Positions 29,078 through 37,829 of a stretch of DNA of 64,000 bases are shown here, piece by piece. The notes under the pieces were generated by a model. It saw nothing but the letters and a program-made list of their open reading frames with translations, searched no databases and had not been told where the DNA came from. Both the position numbers and the translations under genes were made by a program. The DNA comes from Candidatus Defluviibacterium haderslevense (GTDB taxonomy: Bacteria > Bacteroidota > Bacteroidia > Chitinophagales > Saprospiraceae): contig JADJRL010000003.1 of NCBI GenBank assembly GCA_016712225.1, forward strand, positions 4,601,501 through 4,665,500, read 5' to 3'. Position 1 is the stretch's first letter, and the number at the start of each line of letters is the position of its first letter.

Positions 29078-29548
29078 ATGACAAATATTACTTTGGCAGA
29101 GTATATTTTAAGATACAACTCTGATACTTTACCCGATGTGAAAATGTCTGAGCAAATTACTAATTGTGTTATATTGAAATTAGTTTTAGGACTTCCTACT
29201 CCTGCAAGAAGTAATCCTAAATCATATAATAGCATTTACTTTATTTTAGAAACAGAATCCAGAAAATGCGTTAGTGTTGTCTATATTATGGAAGAGGACT
29301 TGCATGTTTTCACTAGCCCTAACTACCGAAAAAAAGGATTCATTAAAAATGCAATGGTAGATGCTATTTTTCCTAATCTATTTAAGCATAATGATTCTAT
29401 TGAAATTAGTCTTCTTAATGATGAGGAGTCCGATTATAATATTTCTATTAAAGTAGCTGAAAGTCTTGGTTTTCAAAAAATTGAATTTGATGAAGATAAA
29501 TTTGTTTTATGGAAAAAAGACTTTGAAGTTGAAATCTTCAAGTATTAA
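29078..29548 (+). CDS. GNAT-like acetyltransferase fold protein
   Basis: 156 residues. The part LHVFTSPNYRKKGFIKNAMV resembles GNAT motif A (strand 4, then the R/QxxGxG/A pyrophosphate loop, here RKKGF, and helix 3), and KVAESLGFQKIEFDEDKFVL resembles the C-terminal strand pair with the usual LGF turn. The key glycine pair is incomplete, so acetyl-CoA binding is uncertain. It begins 19 nt after the small gene upstream and is probably in its operon. The substrate is unknown. Confidence 0.55.
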   Translation: MTNITLAEYILRYNSDTLPDVKMSEQITNCVILKLVLGLPTPARSNPKSYNSIYFILETESRKCVSVVYIMEEDLHVFTSPNYRKKGFIKNAMVDAIFPNLFKHNDSIEISLLNDEESDYNISIKVAESLGFQKIEFDEDKFVLWKKDFEVEIFKY

Positions 29549-29689
29549 TGAGTCAACGGTTTCCATTTTTTGAAATGGCTGTTTGATTCATAATTACTAT
29601 GTTTATTATTCGTAAGTTATATTTGTATTAGGACTCAATCACTATATAAGAAGGTTCGATGTTTCATTGATATTTAGAAATTTTACTCC

Positions 29690-29899
29690 ATGAAAAAAGT
29701 TAAATTCTTCCTTTGTCTCTCTTTTTTAAATTCATTATTTGCATGGGAATTACTTGCCAATAGCGTAGTAGTTATTCCGATTAATGAAAAAGAAGGTCCT
29801 GAAACTATTATAAATGCCGATAATTTATATCTCAAAGATGCTCTTATACAATATAAGGATAAATTATTAAATATACCTATTTGCTTATCTAATTCATAA
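29690..29899 (+). CDS. Small putative exported protein
   Basis: 69 residues with a hydrophobic N-terminus (MKKVKFFLCLSFLNSLFAW) that resembles a signal peptide, then a short polar remainder (VVVIPINEKEGPETIINADN). Its stop is 7 nt before the next gene start, which supports it as a real gene over the antisense frame in the same place. Function unknown. Confidence 0.45.
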   Translation: MKKVKFFLCLSFLNSLFAWELLANSVVVIPINEKEGPETIINADNLYLKDALIQYKDKLLNIPICLSNS

Positions 29900-29906
29900 T
29901 TCAAGA

Positions 29907-30791
29907 ATGTTGACCATTATTAATGTTTTCTTAATACTACTTTCAATTCCTGTATTGGTTATACCAATTGAAGGAAAATTAATAGACAATGCTTCTAAGA
30001 AACCATTCAAATTAACCAATAAAGGAATAAATTTCTATGTTTGTGTAATAGTTCTAACATTAATTGCAATTTTTAAAGAATATTTAATAAGCCAAGGCGA
30101 AATAGCCAGAGAAACTAAAGAAACAGAATTTCGCTCAGAGGTTAAAAGTGTCACTAATAAAATAAGTACAAAACTTCAGTACTTAGATACAATAGAGCCT
30201 CAAATTGATAAAATTCATGCATATACACTTGCGACCCTAAATGAGAGATATCTTAATTTAAAAAAACTTGATAAGTTAAATCAGAAGATTGAACAAATAA
30301 TTAATGATGAATCTAATAAAATAGCTCAGAATAAAGGAGAACTTACCTTCTTGGGGAGTCCTCACTTTGAGAAAATAAATTCTGAGAAACAAGAATATTA
30401 TCTCAAAATTGCTTTGACTAATATTGGGAACAGAACAATATCGAAATTTAAAGATAGTACTATTTTATTAATTTTTACCGATGACACTCTTCATACACTT
30501 ATTAAGAAAATTTATCTTGAACAAATAACTACTCCCTTATCTTCTATTCCTTCACAAAATAAGATTGGTCGGGGTGTCATATGGAGCTATATTTTCGATT
30601 TTGATGGAAAAACTTTAGATAATATTAAATATAATTTATACCTCAAAACAACTATAAAGTACTTGGATATATTAACAAATAAGACAGATTCATTGGTGGG
30701 GTACTTCTCATGGCGAAATTTTGAAATGAACAAAAATCAATTTATAGGAAGTCCAAAACGGGATATTACTCTAATAAACAGAAACTTATAA
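29907..30791 (+). CDS. Membrane protein with coiled coil
   Basis: 294 residues. Two membrane segments (about residues 2-20, MLTIINVFLILLSIPVLVIP, and 43-60, FYVCVIVLTLIAIF) are followed by a coiled coil (residues about 70-150, with TEFRSEVKSVTNKISTKLQY) and a beta-rich C-terminal domain. The C-terminal domain probably faces the periplasm or cytosol as a sensor or adaptor; this is inference. The last 30 codons and about 45 bp beyond are also found, decayed, at 57737-57872. Confidence 0.65.
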   Translation: MLTIINVFLILLSIPVLVIPIEGKLIDNASKKPFKLTNKGINFYVCVIVLTLIAIFKEYLISQGEIARETKETEFRSEVKSVTNKISTKLQYLDTIEPQIDKIHAYTLATLNERYLNLKKLDKLNQKIEQIINDESNKIAQNKGELTFLGSPHFEKINSEKQEYYLKIALTNIGNRTISKFKDSTILLIFTDDTLHTLIKKIYLEQITTPLSSIPSQNKIGRGVIWSYIFDFDGKTLDNIKYNLYLKTTIKYLDILTNKTDSLVGYFSWRNFEMNKNQFIGSPKRDITLINRNL

Positions 30792-30969
30792 CTTCGTTTT
30801 ATCTTGATGCAAAAATGGGCAACAATGTACTAAACTTAATCAAGTCTTTGATGTATACAATAATTGTATTCTAATAAAGAATAGATATCATTATGATCAG
30901 TGGCAACCTATTCACATTAATTGATTGTAATTTCTAGAATGTTACTTATTTTCTTCAATATTTTGAAAT

Positions 30970-31656
30970 TCAAAAAAGATGATCAAATTCTTGAAGAGAT
31001 GAAAAGTTAGATAGAATTATATGAGCACCAGACAATAAAAGTTCATTGGCGCTCGTCTTTCCTGTTAAAACCCCAATCACAGGTATGCCTGCTGAATTCC
31101 CTGCAATCATATCATCTTTACTATCTCCTATATAAATTGAATGTTTCGGGTTGGCCTTTAGGGTTGAAATCGCTCGATGAATAAGTGTAGGACTTGGTTT
31201 TAGTTCTTCCATTGGAATGTTATCATCACGGCCAAATACTTGTGTAATGATAACTGAAAGATTATTTCTTTCTAAAATTAGTTTAATCGCTTCAGTTGAG
31301 TTGGTTGAAACAATTGCACAGTTGATATTCATCTTCTTTAACCATAAAAGTGTATTTACAACATTCGGTAGCAGAATAGCGTTTTTAGAGGCTTTGATTT
31401 CAAATTTTGTTATTACTGATGTGGCAATACTATGAATTTCCTTTGCCTTTAGGGGATTGAATTGTTTTTGCAGATATTTATATGTAGCAACCCACATCTC
31501 ATATGGATCATTCATTGGAACTAAATAGTTCTCATTCACTCCATTCTCCAAATAAACAACTTTTAGTTCTTTAAAAAGTTGTTTTAAATCTAAATCCGAA
31601 AATAATTGTATAAGCGTCCTATCAAAATCAGTTATAAGCCAATTAATTTTATTCAT
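30970..31656 (-). CDS. HAD-family hydrolase (phosphoglycolate phosphatase-like)
   Basis: 228 residues. Motif I is ITDFDRTLIQ near residues 7-16 (Asp nucleophile and acid Asp), motif II is IVSTNST about 120, the conserved Lys sits in LKPSP, and motif IV is IGDSKDDMIAGNSAG about 180. The helical cap between motif I and II fits the C1-cap phosphatases such as Gph or beta-phosphoglucomutase-like enzymes. Substrate unknown; a small phosphate ester is likely. The gene lies 19 nt after the membrane protein gene at 31676-32545 on the same strand, so the two form an operon. Confidence 0.85.
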   Translation of the reverse strand: MNKINWLITDFDRTLIQLFSDLDLKQLFKELKVVYLENGVNENYLVPMNDPYEMWVATYKYLQKQFNPLKAKEIHSIATSVITKFEIKASKNAILLPNVVNTLLWLKKMNINCAIVSTNSTEAIKLILERNNLSVIITQVFGRDDNIPMEELKPSPTLIHRAISTLKANPKHSIYIGDSKDDMIAGNSAGIPVIGVLTGKTSANELLLSGAHIILSNFSSLQEFDHLF

Positions 31657-31675
31657 TTTACTAAATTATACTTGC

Positions 31676-32545
31676 TTAAATCTCTATTAATATTTCAGAT
31701 AAATTTTTCCACACTGATTCAAACCATTGTGAAACTTCATTGGCAAGTTCTACTTCACTTTTTGTCCCATCAAATTGTAATCCAACCATTTTAACACGCT
31801 CTCCCCTAAAGTCCCAAACTTTAATATTTTCACCACCTATATTTATTGGTGTTTCAGCCAATGGATATATACCAAAAAATACTATTTTAGGTTGTATCAT
31901 AATCATTTTAAATAACGGTGAAAATTTATGTTTTCGAATACTCAGTAAAATATCTATTTCTGGAAATCGTATTTTAATATCAGAAAAATAGTGTACAAAT
32001 TCATTTGCAAATCGATTATTTCTTTCCTGAATTGATTTTTTATAATCTTCATTTACTTTAAGATTATCAACCTCACAGGGAACAAACATATATGCTTTGC
32101 AATCAGGGACTATTAAACGTAAATACAGTCGACGAGGTTTATAAATTCCATTTAAAACACCCTGTAAAAACTCTGTCAATAAATTGTAAAATGTTTCTCC
32201 AGAATAAGCTGCAATATTGATTTCGATTACCGCCTGCTTAAACGCAGTATGAAGGAAAGGGCGCAGATCAGTAAAATGAACTGCAACAACAGATTGATCA
32301 AATCGTGATTTCTGCGGAGTTGATACTATAGAGTCAAATATAATATACATCATAGCTCCTGCAATTGCAAGAAGCATATACTTCTGCGATGAAACAAATG
32401 CTTGTATTGGTGGAAAGATTTGGGCAAATAGACTAATTACTAAAAATAGCAATATAACAACCTTAATACCATTATTCTTTTGCTTATTCCAAAGATCTCC
32501 AAGTTCATTAATTTTTTTTCTGAACTTAGTATCGTTTTCTGGCAT
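31676..32545 (-). CDS. Membrane protein with possible phospholipase D-like fold
   Basis: 289 residues. Two membrane helices lie at about residues 28-46 (VVILLFLVISLFAQIF) and 55-72 (YMLLAIAGAMMYIIF). The rest, with AVIEINIAAYSGETFYNLLT then RRLYLRLIVPD, resembles the strand-helix-strand start of PLD-like domains (I.I.A.SG.TF...L), but no HKD motif is visible. It may be a membrane-anchored sensor or effector of a two-gene unit with the HAD enzyme downstream. Family not confirmed. Confidence 0.55.
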   Translation of the reverse strand: MPENDTKFRKKINELGDLWNKQKNNGIKVVILLFLVISLFAQIFPPIQAFVSSQKYMLLAIAGAMMYIIFDSIVSTPQKSRFDQSVVAVHFTDLRPFLHTAFKQAVIEINIAAYSGETFYNLLTEFLQGVLNGIYKPRRLYLRLIVPDCKAYMFVPCEVDNLKVNEDYKKSIQERNNRFANEFVHYFSDIKIRFPEIDILLSIRKHKFSPLFKMIMIQPKIVFFGIYPLAETPINIGGENIKVWDFRGERVKMVGLQFDGTKSEVELANEVSQWFESVWKNLSEILIEI

Positions 32546-32708
32546 ATATAAGTTTTTAGTTTGTTGAGTTATGGTTTTTTTAATTTGCTTAACTTTACTT
32601 TAGTTGTAATCATAAAGCTTTGCCTTCATTGCAAAAATAGGCATTTTAACTTCTGAATTTATTAATTTTAGTGTTTAATATTATTTTACACATCTTTTAT
32701 TATTTAAA

Positions 32709-32885
32709 TATTCTTCTAAATAGTACCAAGCCAAAGAGAGTGCATCAATTCAAATATTATCATATTTCGGCCTCATTATCCCAAAGTCCTTTTCTTATGT
32801 TCACGTGATGCCGAGTTCTTGAATTCAGTTATATACATCTCAATTTAGAAATTGCTTAAAAATATCTCACATTTGATCATTTGAA
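32709..32885 (-). pseudogene. Decayed third copy of the RuvC-like gene (C-terminal part)
   Basis: Read on the minus strand with frame breaks this stretch gives DIFKQF, IQELG, and finally IDALSLAWYYLEE, following the C-terminal 60 residues of the 37830-38333 protein (DVFEQF, TEFKEL, FDALSLALTYYWVEE). Base identity is clear to the eye but interrupted by stops and gaps. No HTH part is preserved next to it. Confidence 0.7.
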
Positions 32886-32998
32886 TAATGTAAAACTTAT
32901 ACCCCCCAATTTTTTAACAGAAAACAAGTATTTCATGCATTCTAATTGCAAAATTTACTTAAATCTTTCAAATTAAGTAAGATTTATTAAATATTATA

Positions 32999-33006
32999 TA
33001 TATTTG
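32999..33006 (+). promoter_or_regulatory. Candidate -7 box (TATATTTG) of the toxin gene
   Basis: TATATTTG matches TAnnTTTG and lies 25 bp before the ATG of the 33031 gene. No clear -33 box is seen, so the call is tentative. Confidence 0.35.
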
Positions 33007-33030
33007 GATTTTAATTTTATAATGCAATAG

Positions 33031-34761
33031 ATGAAGCATTTATTTTTTTTCTTATTGATTCAATTAAGTTCATTTTTTACATACTCCCAAAGCGTAGGAA
33101 GCTATGAAATTGACCCTACATATAAAGTAAATCCTACCTATAAGGTTAAGCCTACTTATAAAGTAAAGCCAACTTATGAATCTAAAGGAGATTATAAAGT
33201 AAAACCAACTTATAAAGTAAAACAAAAAAGCAAACCAGCACCAAGTTATAACATTCAACCTACCTATGAGTATAATCCTACTTATGAAACCCAAAGTGAT
33301 TACAAAATTGATAATCCAACATATAATGTTAAATTAGATAATCAAACAAAAGTTGGATATGAAATTAATCCAACTTACGAAACAAAAGGAGGTTACAAAG
33401 TTGACCCTACTTATAAAGTTGATCCAACCTACGAATCTAAAGGTGATTACAAGGAAAAGGGTGACTATCAATCCAAAGGTGATTACGAGTCCAAAGGTGA
33501 TTACAAAGAAAAGGGTGACTATCAATCCAAAGGTGATTACGAGTCCAAAGGTGATTACAAAGAAAAGGGTGACTATCAATCCAAAGGTGATTACGAGTCC
33601 AAAGGTGATTACAAAGAAAAGGGTGACTATCAATCCAAAGGTGATTACGAGTCCAAAGGTGATTACAAAGAAAAGGGTGACTATCAATCCAAAGGTGATT
33701 ACGAGTCTAAAGGTGATTACAAAGAAAAGGGTGACTATCAATCCAAAGGTGATTACGAGTCTAAAGGTGATTACAAAGAAAAGGGTGACTATCAATCCAA
33801 AGGTGATTACGAGTCCAAAGGTGATTACAAAGAAAAGGGTGACTATCAATCCAAAGGTGATTACGAGACTAAAGGTGATTACAAGGAAAAAGGAGACTAT
33901 AATACTAAGGGAGATTACGACACTGAAGGTGGATATGATTCAAAGGGAAGCTTTGAAGCCAAGGGTGGAAATAATACTCAAGGAAGTTATGAAACTAATG
34001 GTGGATATGGTACCAATGGTCGCAACACAATTAATGGAGGATATTCAACTATTGGTGAAAATACTTTAAATGGAGGAATTTTCACCAATGGAGGTAATAG
34101 TACCAGTGGTGGTTATGGAACAAATGGGAATAGTACTGTTCCATTCGAAACTGATTATGGCGGTATTGTGAATAACACTTTTAGAAATGGTTTTAAAGAA
34201 GCATTTTCAATAAAGAATATTCACTTTGGTTTAGATGCTATAGGCCTTGTTCCTGTAATAGGTGAATTTGCCGACGGAGTAAACGCTATTGTTTATATTA
34301 CTGAAGGAGATTTTAAAAGTGCTTTCTTATCCGGTATAAGCATTGTTCCTGTTGTTGGTGATGCATCTGGTAAAGGAGTAAAATATTTAAAAAAGGTTGA
34401 TGACGTCATTGACTTATCTAAAAAAGGTGAGTATACTAAAGATCTTGCCGCAAAAGGTGGAAAAAATATTATACATCATATCGCTTCTAATAAGCATCTT
34501 TCTAAGTACACTGCTCAGTTCGAAGTAATTGCAAACAAATATGGTTTAGAGCTTAATGGGGCTTGGAATAAAGTGGATATTTCTGATGTTGATCATTATT
34601 CTAAGCATCCGGCACAATATCACGAGTTTGTTCTAAATGGAATGAAAGCTGCAGATTTAGAAGCTGCAGGAAATCCAACTAAATTTTTAAAGTTGTTTGA
34701 TAAATATGTAAAACAACCACTTTTACAAAATCCTAATATACTTAATAAAACAGGTTGGTGA
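33031..34761 (+). CDS. Exported polymorphic toxin with hexapeptide-repeat stalk and AHH/HNH-like nuclease end
   Basis: 576 residues. Signal peptide MKHLFFFLLIQLSSFFTYSQ; then PTYKVK-type repeats; then eight exact repeats GDYKEKGDYQSKGDYESK (residues 138-281); then a Gly/Asn/Thr-rich tail (GGYGTNGR...). From about residue 390 a pretoxin-like hydrophobic segment reads LDAIGLVPVIGEFADG and SGISIVPVVGD. The C-terminal 100 residues (IIHHIASNKHLSKYTAQFEV, then NGAWNKVD and KHPAQYHEFVL) resemble AHH-type nucleases of the HNH/EndoVII superfamily. It should cut nucleic acid in a rival cell. No T9SS sorting domain is present, so the route to the surface is unclear. The immunity gene starts 4 nt after the stop. 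Confidence 0.8.
   Translation: MKHLFFFLLIQLSSFFTYSQSVGSYEIDPTYKVNPTYKVKPTYKVKPTYESKGDYKVKPTYKVKQKSKPAPSYNIQPTYEYNPTYETQSDYKIDNPTYNVKLDNQTKVGYEINPTYETKGGYKVDPTYKVDPTYESKGDYKEKGDYQSKGDYESKGDYKEKGDYQSKGDYESKGDYKEKGDYQSKGDYESKGDYKEKGDYQSKGDYESKGDYKEKGDYQSKGDYESKGDYKEKGDYQSKGDYESKGDYKEKGDYQSKGDYESKGDYKEKGDYQSKGDYETKGDYKEKGDYNTKGDYDTEGGYDSKGSFEAKGGNNTQGSYETNGGYGTNGRNTINGGYSTIGENTLNGGIFTNGGNSTSGGYGTNGNSTVPFETDYGGIVNNTFRNGFKEAFSIKNIHFGLDAIGLVPVIGEFADGVNAIVYITEGDFKSAFLSGISIVPVVGDASGKGVKYLKKVDDVIDLSKKGEYTKDLAAKGGKNIIHHIASNKHLSKYTAQFEVIANKYGLELNGAWNKVDISDVDHYSKHPAQYHEFVLNGMKAADLEAAGNPTKFLKLFDKYVKQPLLQNPNILNKTGW
33442..33873 (+). repeat. 54-bp tandem repeat, eight copies
   Basis: Eight head-to-tail units of exactly 54 bp, each three 18-bp subunits starting GGTGATTAC or GGTGACTAT and encoding GDYxxK. 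Copies differ at only a few third-base positions (GAGTCC/GAGTCT/GAGACT, CAAGG/CAAAG). Degenerate relatives flank them on both sides. No spacers are present, so this is a coding tandem repeat and not a CRISPR array. Near-identity indicates recent expansion or ongoing conversion. Confidence 0.95.
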
Positions 34762-34765
34762 TACA

Positions 34766-35359
34766 ATGACTAAATATTATTTCTTAGCTGAAAATTTAAA
34801 ACCAAGTACAGCTTTTGCCTGTACCAAAGAAGCTACGCCAATAGCTCATGAATTAATATCCAAAGTCATAGAAAAGTCTGAATTACCTTTTGCATTATTC
34901 CTTAAAAAAGTTTCAAGAGGAAAAGGTGGATTGATAATAAGTGATGATTTGTCAGGATTGAGACATATATGGTTAGATTATCAACCAAATAATCTTGCGT
35001 GGCCACTAATGTCTGAAAAGATGAAAAGTGTAATAAGCGCACAATTAACCGGCAAGGAAGGAATTATATGGATAAAGGCTATTATAAATGGTGCGGATGA
35101 AATTAAGGAATATTATATTCCAAGATTTCGACAAAAACTTGATGTGCTTGATAATCAAAAAACTATATTCGTTAAGGATACTTCTCATATTATAAAACCA
35201 GTTTTTTCTCTTTCAAAAATTATTGATTATCATTTGTTTTTTGCGCCACAAGAATTTTGGGAAATTACTTCAGGTTTGTATGTTAGCGAAACTCTAAAAA
35301 AAATAATGCAGAAAGAAAAGTTGACCGGGATATCATTTGAATATACTTCAGTTTTGTAA
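34766..35359 (+). CDS. Imm11-like immunity protein
   Basis: 197 residues, no signal peptide. The C-terminal half reads YYIPRFRQKLDVLDNQKTIF, then KPVFSLSKIIDYHLFF and WEITSGLYVSETLKKIM, ending KLTGISFEY. This is the pattern of the Imm11/DUF1629 immunity family (W.IT..L.VS..LK..I.....TG..F). It starts 4 nt after the toxin stop, so the two form a translationally linked toxin-immunity pair; the protein should bind and block the AHH-like nuclease in the cytosol. Confidence 0.75.
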   Translation: MTKYYFLAENLKPSTAFACTKEATPIAHELISKVIEKSELPFALFLKKVSRGKGGLIISDDLSGLRHIWLDYQPNNLAWPLMSEKMKSVISAQLTGKEGIIWIKAIINGADEIKEYYIPRFRQKLDVLDNQKTIFVKDTSHIIKPVFSLSKIIDYHLFFAPQEFWEITSGLYVSETLKKIMQKEKLTGISFEYTSVL

Positions 35360-35422
35360 AATCAAAGCTTTAATATAAATGACTCCTTATTTTGGATAAC
35401 AAAAACTTCTACTCATTACAAC

Positions 35423-37501
35423 CTAAAAAATATATCCCATCTTTAAAAATAAATAACCAATTTTCAGATCAATTTCATTAGTAGGATAAAAGTCAATGTT
35501 ATTATCTTCACTCCATATTTGGTAATTTTTATTAAAATAATTTGATAAATTCAAACTATATCCCATGCCTAATAATACATGATCACCTCTAATTTCTAAG
35601 CCGCCTGAAATTCCGTAAATGTATTCATTCATTGGGCGTTGACCAGAAATCACAGGATAGTCTTTGAGACTGAAAAAGTCATATTTATAATTATCACTAA
35701 TTCTATCATTTACACCTAACTTATCTAGACAAAAAATCCCTCCGGTTCTTTTTGCACTAATAATTTTATTAATAAATCCCTCAATAAAAATGAAGCTGAA
35801 TTTAAATTTAGTTGATACTCCGACTTCTTGAAATTGCAATTTCGCATTATTTGTATTATAGCTATATTGGTTCTCAAAATTATATTCATAATTATTTCCG
35901 GAATTATAAAATCTAAACTGCTTTGAAGTGTAATGCACAGAAAATTCAATTAAACTGGCTTTAGATGTTTGAACGCTCATAAATATGGAAGGTGAATATC
36001 CAAAACTAGTTGAATCTTTAAGATCTGCATCTGCTCCAGAGATTTTCGCATAATCGCGTCCCGCAGAAAATGCCAAACCGAATTCTACCCGATTTTTTTT
36101 AATTGGTTTGTATTTGACTTCTGTTTTTCTTATAGTTAAATGCTTTTCATATTCATTGAGTTTATATGCGATATCCAGACCTTTATTTCCATTATTAAAC
36201 TCAGCGATAATCACATCGCATTTTGGACAGTTCAAAATTATAGTTGCAATTGTTCCGTGATATAATTGATTGTCTTTAAATTCACCTGTATATATTACCC
36301 AATGTCCCTTTTGTTTTTTATCAGTTAATTTTCCAATATAAAAATTATCATTCAAAAATTGCCCAACAAAAGTGCTTGAATCATTAAATGTAATAGTCCC
36401 GTTCCCATTTTTAATTCCATTTAATTTTACTTCTCCACTATATTTACTCTTATTTGGAATAATAATAGTTGCATTGCCTACCATGGTATCATTTCTCCAC
36501 CTCCCTTCAAAAGTTGTTCCATCAACATTGGTTATTTTACCTTCTCCATGTTTGTGGCCATTTAATAATTCACCCTCATATATTTTACCATCATTGTATA
36601 ATAATTTTCCTATAACTTCCTTTTTCCTAACATCAATTATTTTATCCCTATCTTCAGATTTGTCTTTGAAGTTGTTATTCGAATTCTGATGAGTCTTAAG
36701 AACATGATTATTTATTTTTTTAGGTACTTCTTTTTGTTGAGTTTTAATTTCCTTATTTATTATTTTCCAATCCCCATTGCTTTTTACAAAATATTCATAG
36801 ATAGTAAATTCACCATTAATTATTTCAAATATTTCTCCACTCTTAGTAATATTTTTTCTCAACAAATTTAATTGAACCATTGCTACATTCGTATCTAATC
36901 TTTCTACAATTTCTAATATTTTATCGAATTCTAAGTCACCTACTTTTACTTCAATATAAGAATTTCCATAAGCCTTATCAATTTGAATTCCATTAAGGGC
37001 AAGTTTCTCTCCTTCTAATGTCAAATGCGCTTTTTTAATAACGTCTCCTTGCATTTCTAGTTTTAAAAAATTATTTTCTTCAAACTTCTTATACTTTAGT
37101 ATTCTTGAATAATTTGTCTCCAAACTTAGATTAATTTTTCGAGTTTCTATACCTGGCACATTGTGCTTTTTTATTATTTGCATTTCAGCTTCATTGGGCA
37201 TTAGTTTCCCTTTTAGGAGATCTTTTAATTTTTCTGTGTATATATTGTTGTACATTACGGATATACTATCATGATAAATAATACCAGTAATCTCTCTTTT
37301 TGAGATTTCATAAGGCACATTATTTTTATCAGTAAAATAACTATAAGTAATATTATCGTCTTCAATTTTTTTTATAATTGACTTCATTACTCTTCCATCA
37401 ATACAGTATATAATGTCTTGAGAGTATAATTTTAGTGGAAGTATTAAAAAAAAACTTGATGTGATTAATATCAAATTTCCTTGCAATTTCCAAATTTTCA
37501 T
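35423..37501 (-). CDS. Outer-membrane-type protein with MORN repeats
   Basis: 692 residues with a signal peptide (ending LPLKLYSQ). The N-terminal segment IIYCIDGRVMKSIIKKIEDD resembles a small beta domain common in Bacteroidota envelope proteins. About residues 305-395 hold MORN repeats (YNDGKIYEGELLNGHKHGEG, DGTTFEGRWRND, NKSKYSGEVKLNG). From about 480 to the end alternating aromatic strands (VEFGLAFSAGRDYAKISGAD ... IGYLFLKMGYIF, terminal Phe) indicate an outer-membrane beta-barrel. It is a single gene convergent with the immunity gene. Role unknown; perhaps an envelope scaffold. Confidence 0.7.
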   Translation of the reverse strand: MKIWKLQGNLILITSSFFLILPLKLYSQDIIYCIDGRVMKSIIKKIEDDNITYSYFTDKNNVPYEISKREITGIIYHDSISVMYNNIYTEKLKDLLKGKLMPNEAEMQIIKKHNVPGIETRKINLSLETNYSRILKYKKFEENNFLKLEMQGDVIKKAHLTLEGEKLALNGIQIDKAYGNSYIEVKVGDLEFDKILEIVERLDTNVAMVQLNLLRKNITKSGEIFEIINGEFTIYEYFVKSNGDWKIINKEIKTQQKEVPKKINNHVLKTHQNSNNNFKDKSEDRDKIIDVRKKEVIGKLLYNDGKIYEGELLNGHKHGEGKITNVDGTTFEGRWRNDTMVGNATIIIPNKSKYSGEVKLNGIKNGNGTITFNDSSTFVGQFLNDNFYIGKLTDKKQKGHWVIYTGEFKDNQLYHGTIATIILNCPKCDVIIAEFNNGNKGLDIAYKLNEYEKHLTIRKTEVKYKPIKKNRVEFGLAFSAGRDYAKISGADADLKDSTSFGYSPSIFMSVQTSKASLIEFSVHYTSKQFRFYNSGNNYEYNFENQYSYNTNNAKLQFQEVGVSTKFKFSFIFIEGFINKIISAKRTGGIFCLDKLGVNDRISDNYKYDFFSLKDYPVISGQRPMNEYIYGISGGLEIRGDHVLLGMGYSLNLSNYFNKNYQIWSEDNNIDFYPTNEIDLKIGYLFLKMGYIF

Positions 37502-37829
37502 AATTATTAGATTTTATATTTACTTACAAATATATTAAAAATATTTATAAGTAATTACGCATCTGAAATATTAATTTCTTGTATTTCAAATTATGGATAT
37601 TTTTTGGTATATCAATTCTGAATTCCTATTAATACAATATAGAGTATCTTGATTAAATTCATTTAGGCAGCTTAACAAATAGTTGATTGGAAATTACAAT
37701 TAATTGAATAATAACAAATAAATGCTTTGTTATTTGGCCTAAAAGTTTAAATTAAATAATAATTTCATTTTTAAATCTAGGCGTAGCTTTAAATATTGGG
37801 AATTTAAACAGGATTTGAATTTATATTAT
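37502..37829. other. Intergenic region
   Basis: 328 bp of AT-rich DNA between two minus-strand genes. No gene, hairpin or repeat stands out. The homology between the two RuvC/XRE modules stops at its right edge, at the stop codon of the 37830 gene. Confidence 0.45.

Noticed and set aside
29683..29904. Minus-strand frame of 73 codons
   Set aside because: It overlaps the plus-strand small exported protein, which has a signal peptide and sits 7 nt before the next gene.
33334..33849. Minus-strand open frame of hydrophobic repeats (VTLFFVITFGLVI...) across the toxin gene
   Set aside because: It is the antisense reading of the 54-bp coding repeat. A period that is a multiple of three keeps all six frames open; the plus frame has the signal peptide and domains.
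33442..33873. Possible CRISPR array
   Set aside because: Units are directly adjacent with no variable spacers, and they code for protein.
33353..34069. Second plus-strand frame of 238 codons in the same repeat
   Set aside because: Same cause: the repeat period opens the frame. Its Lys/Ile/Thr composition has no natural start or domain.
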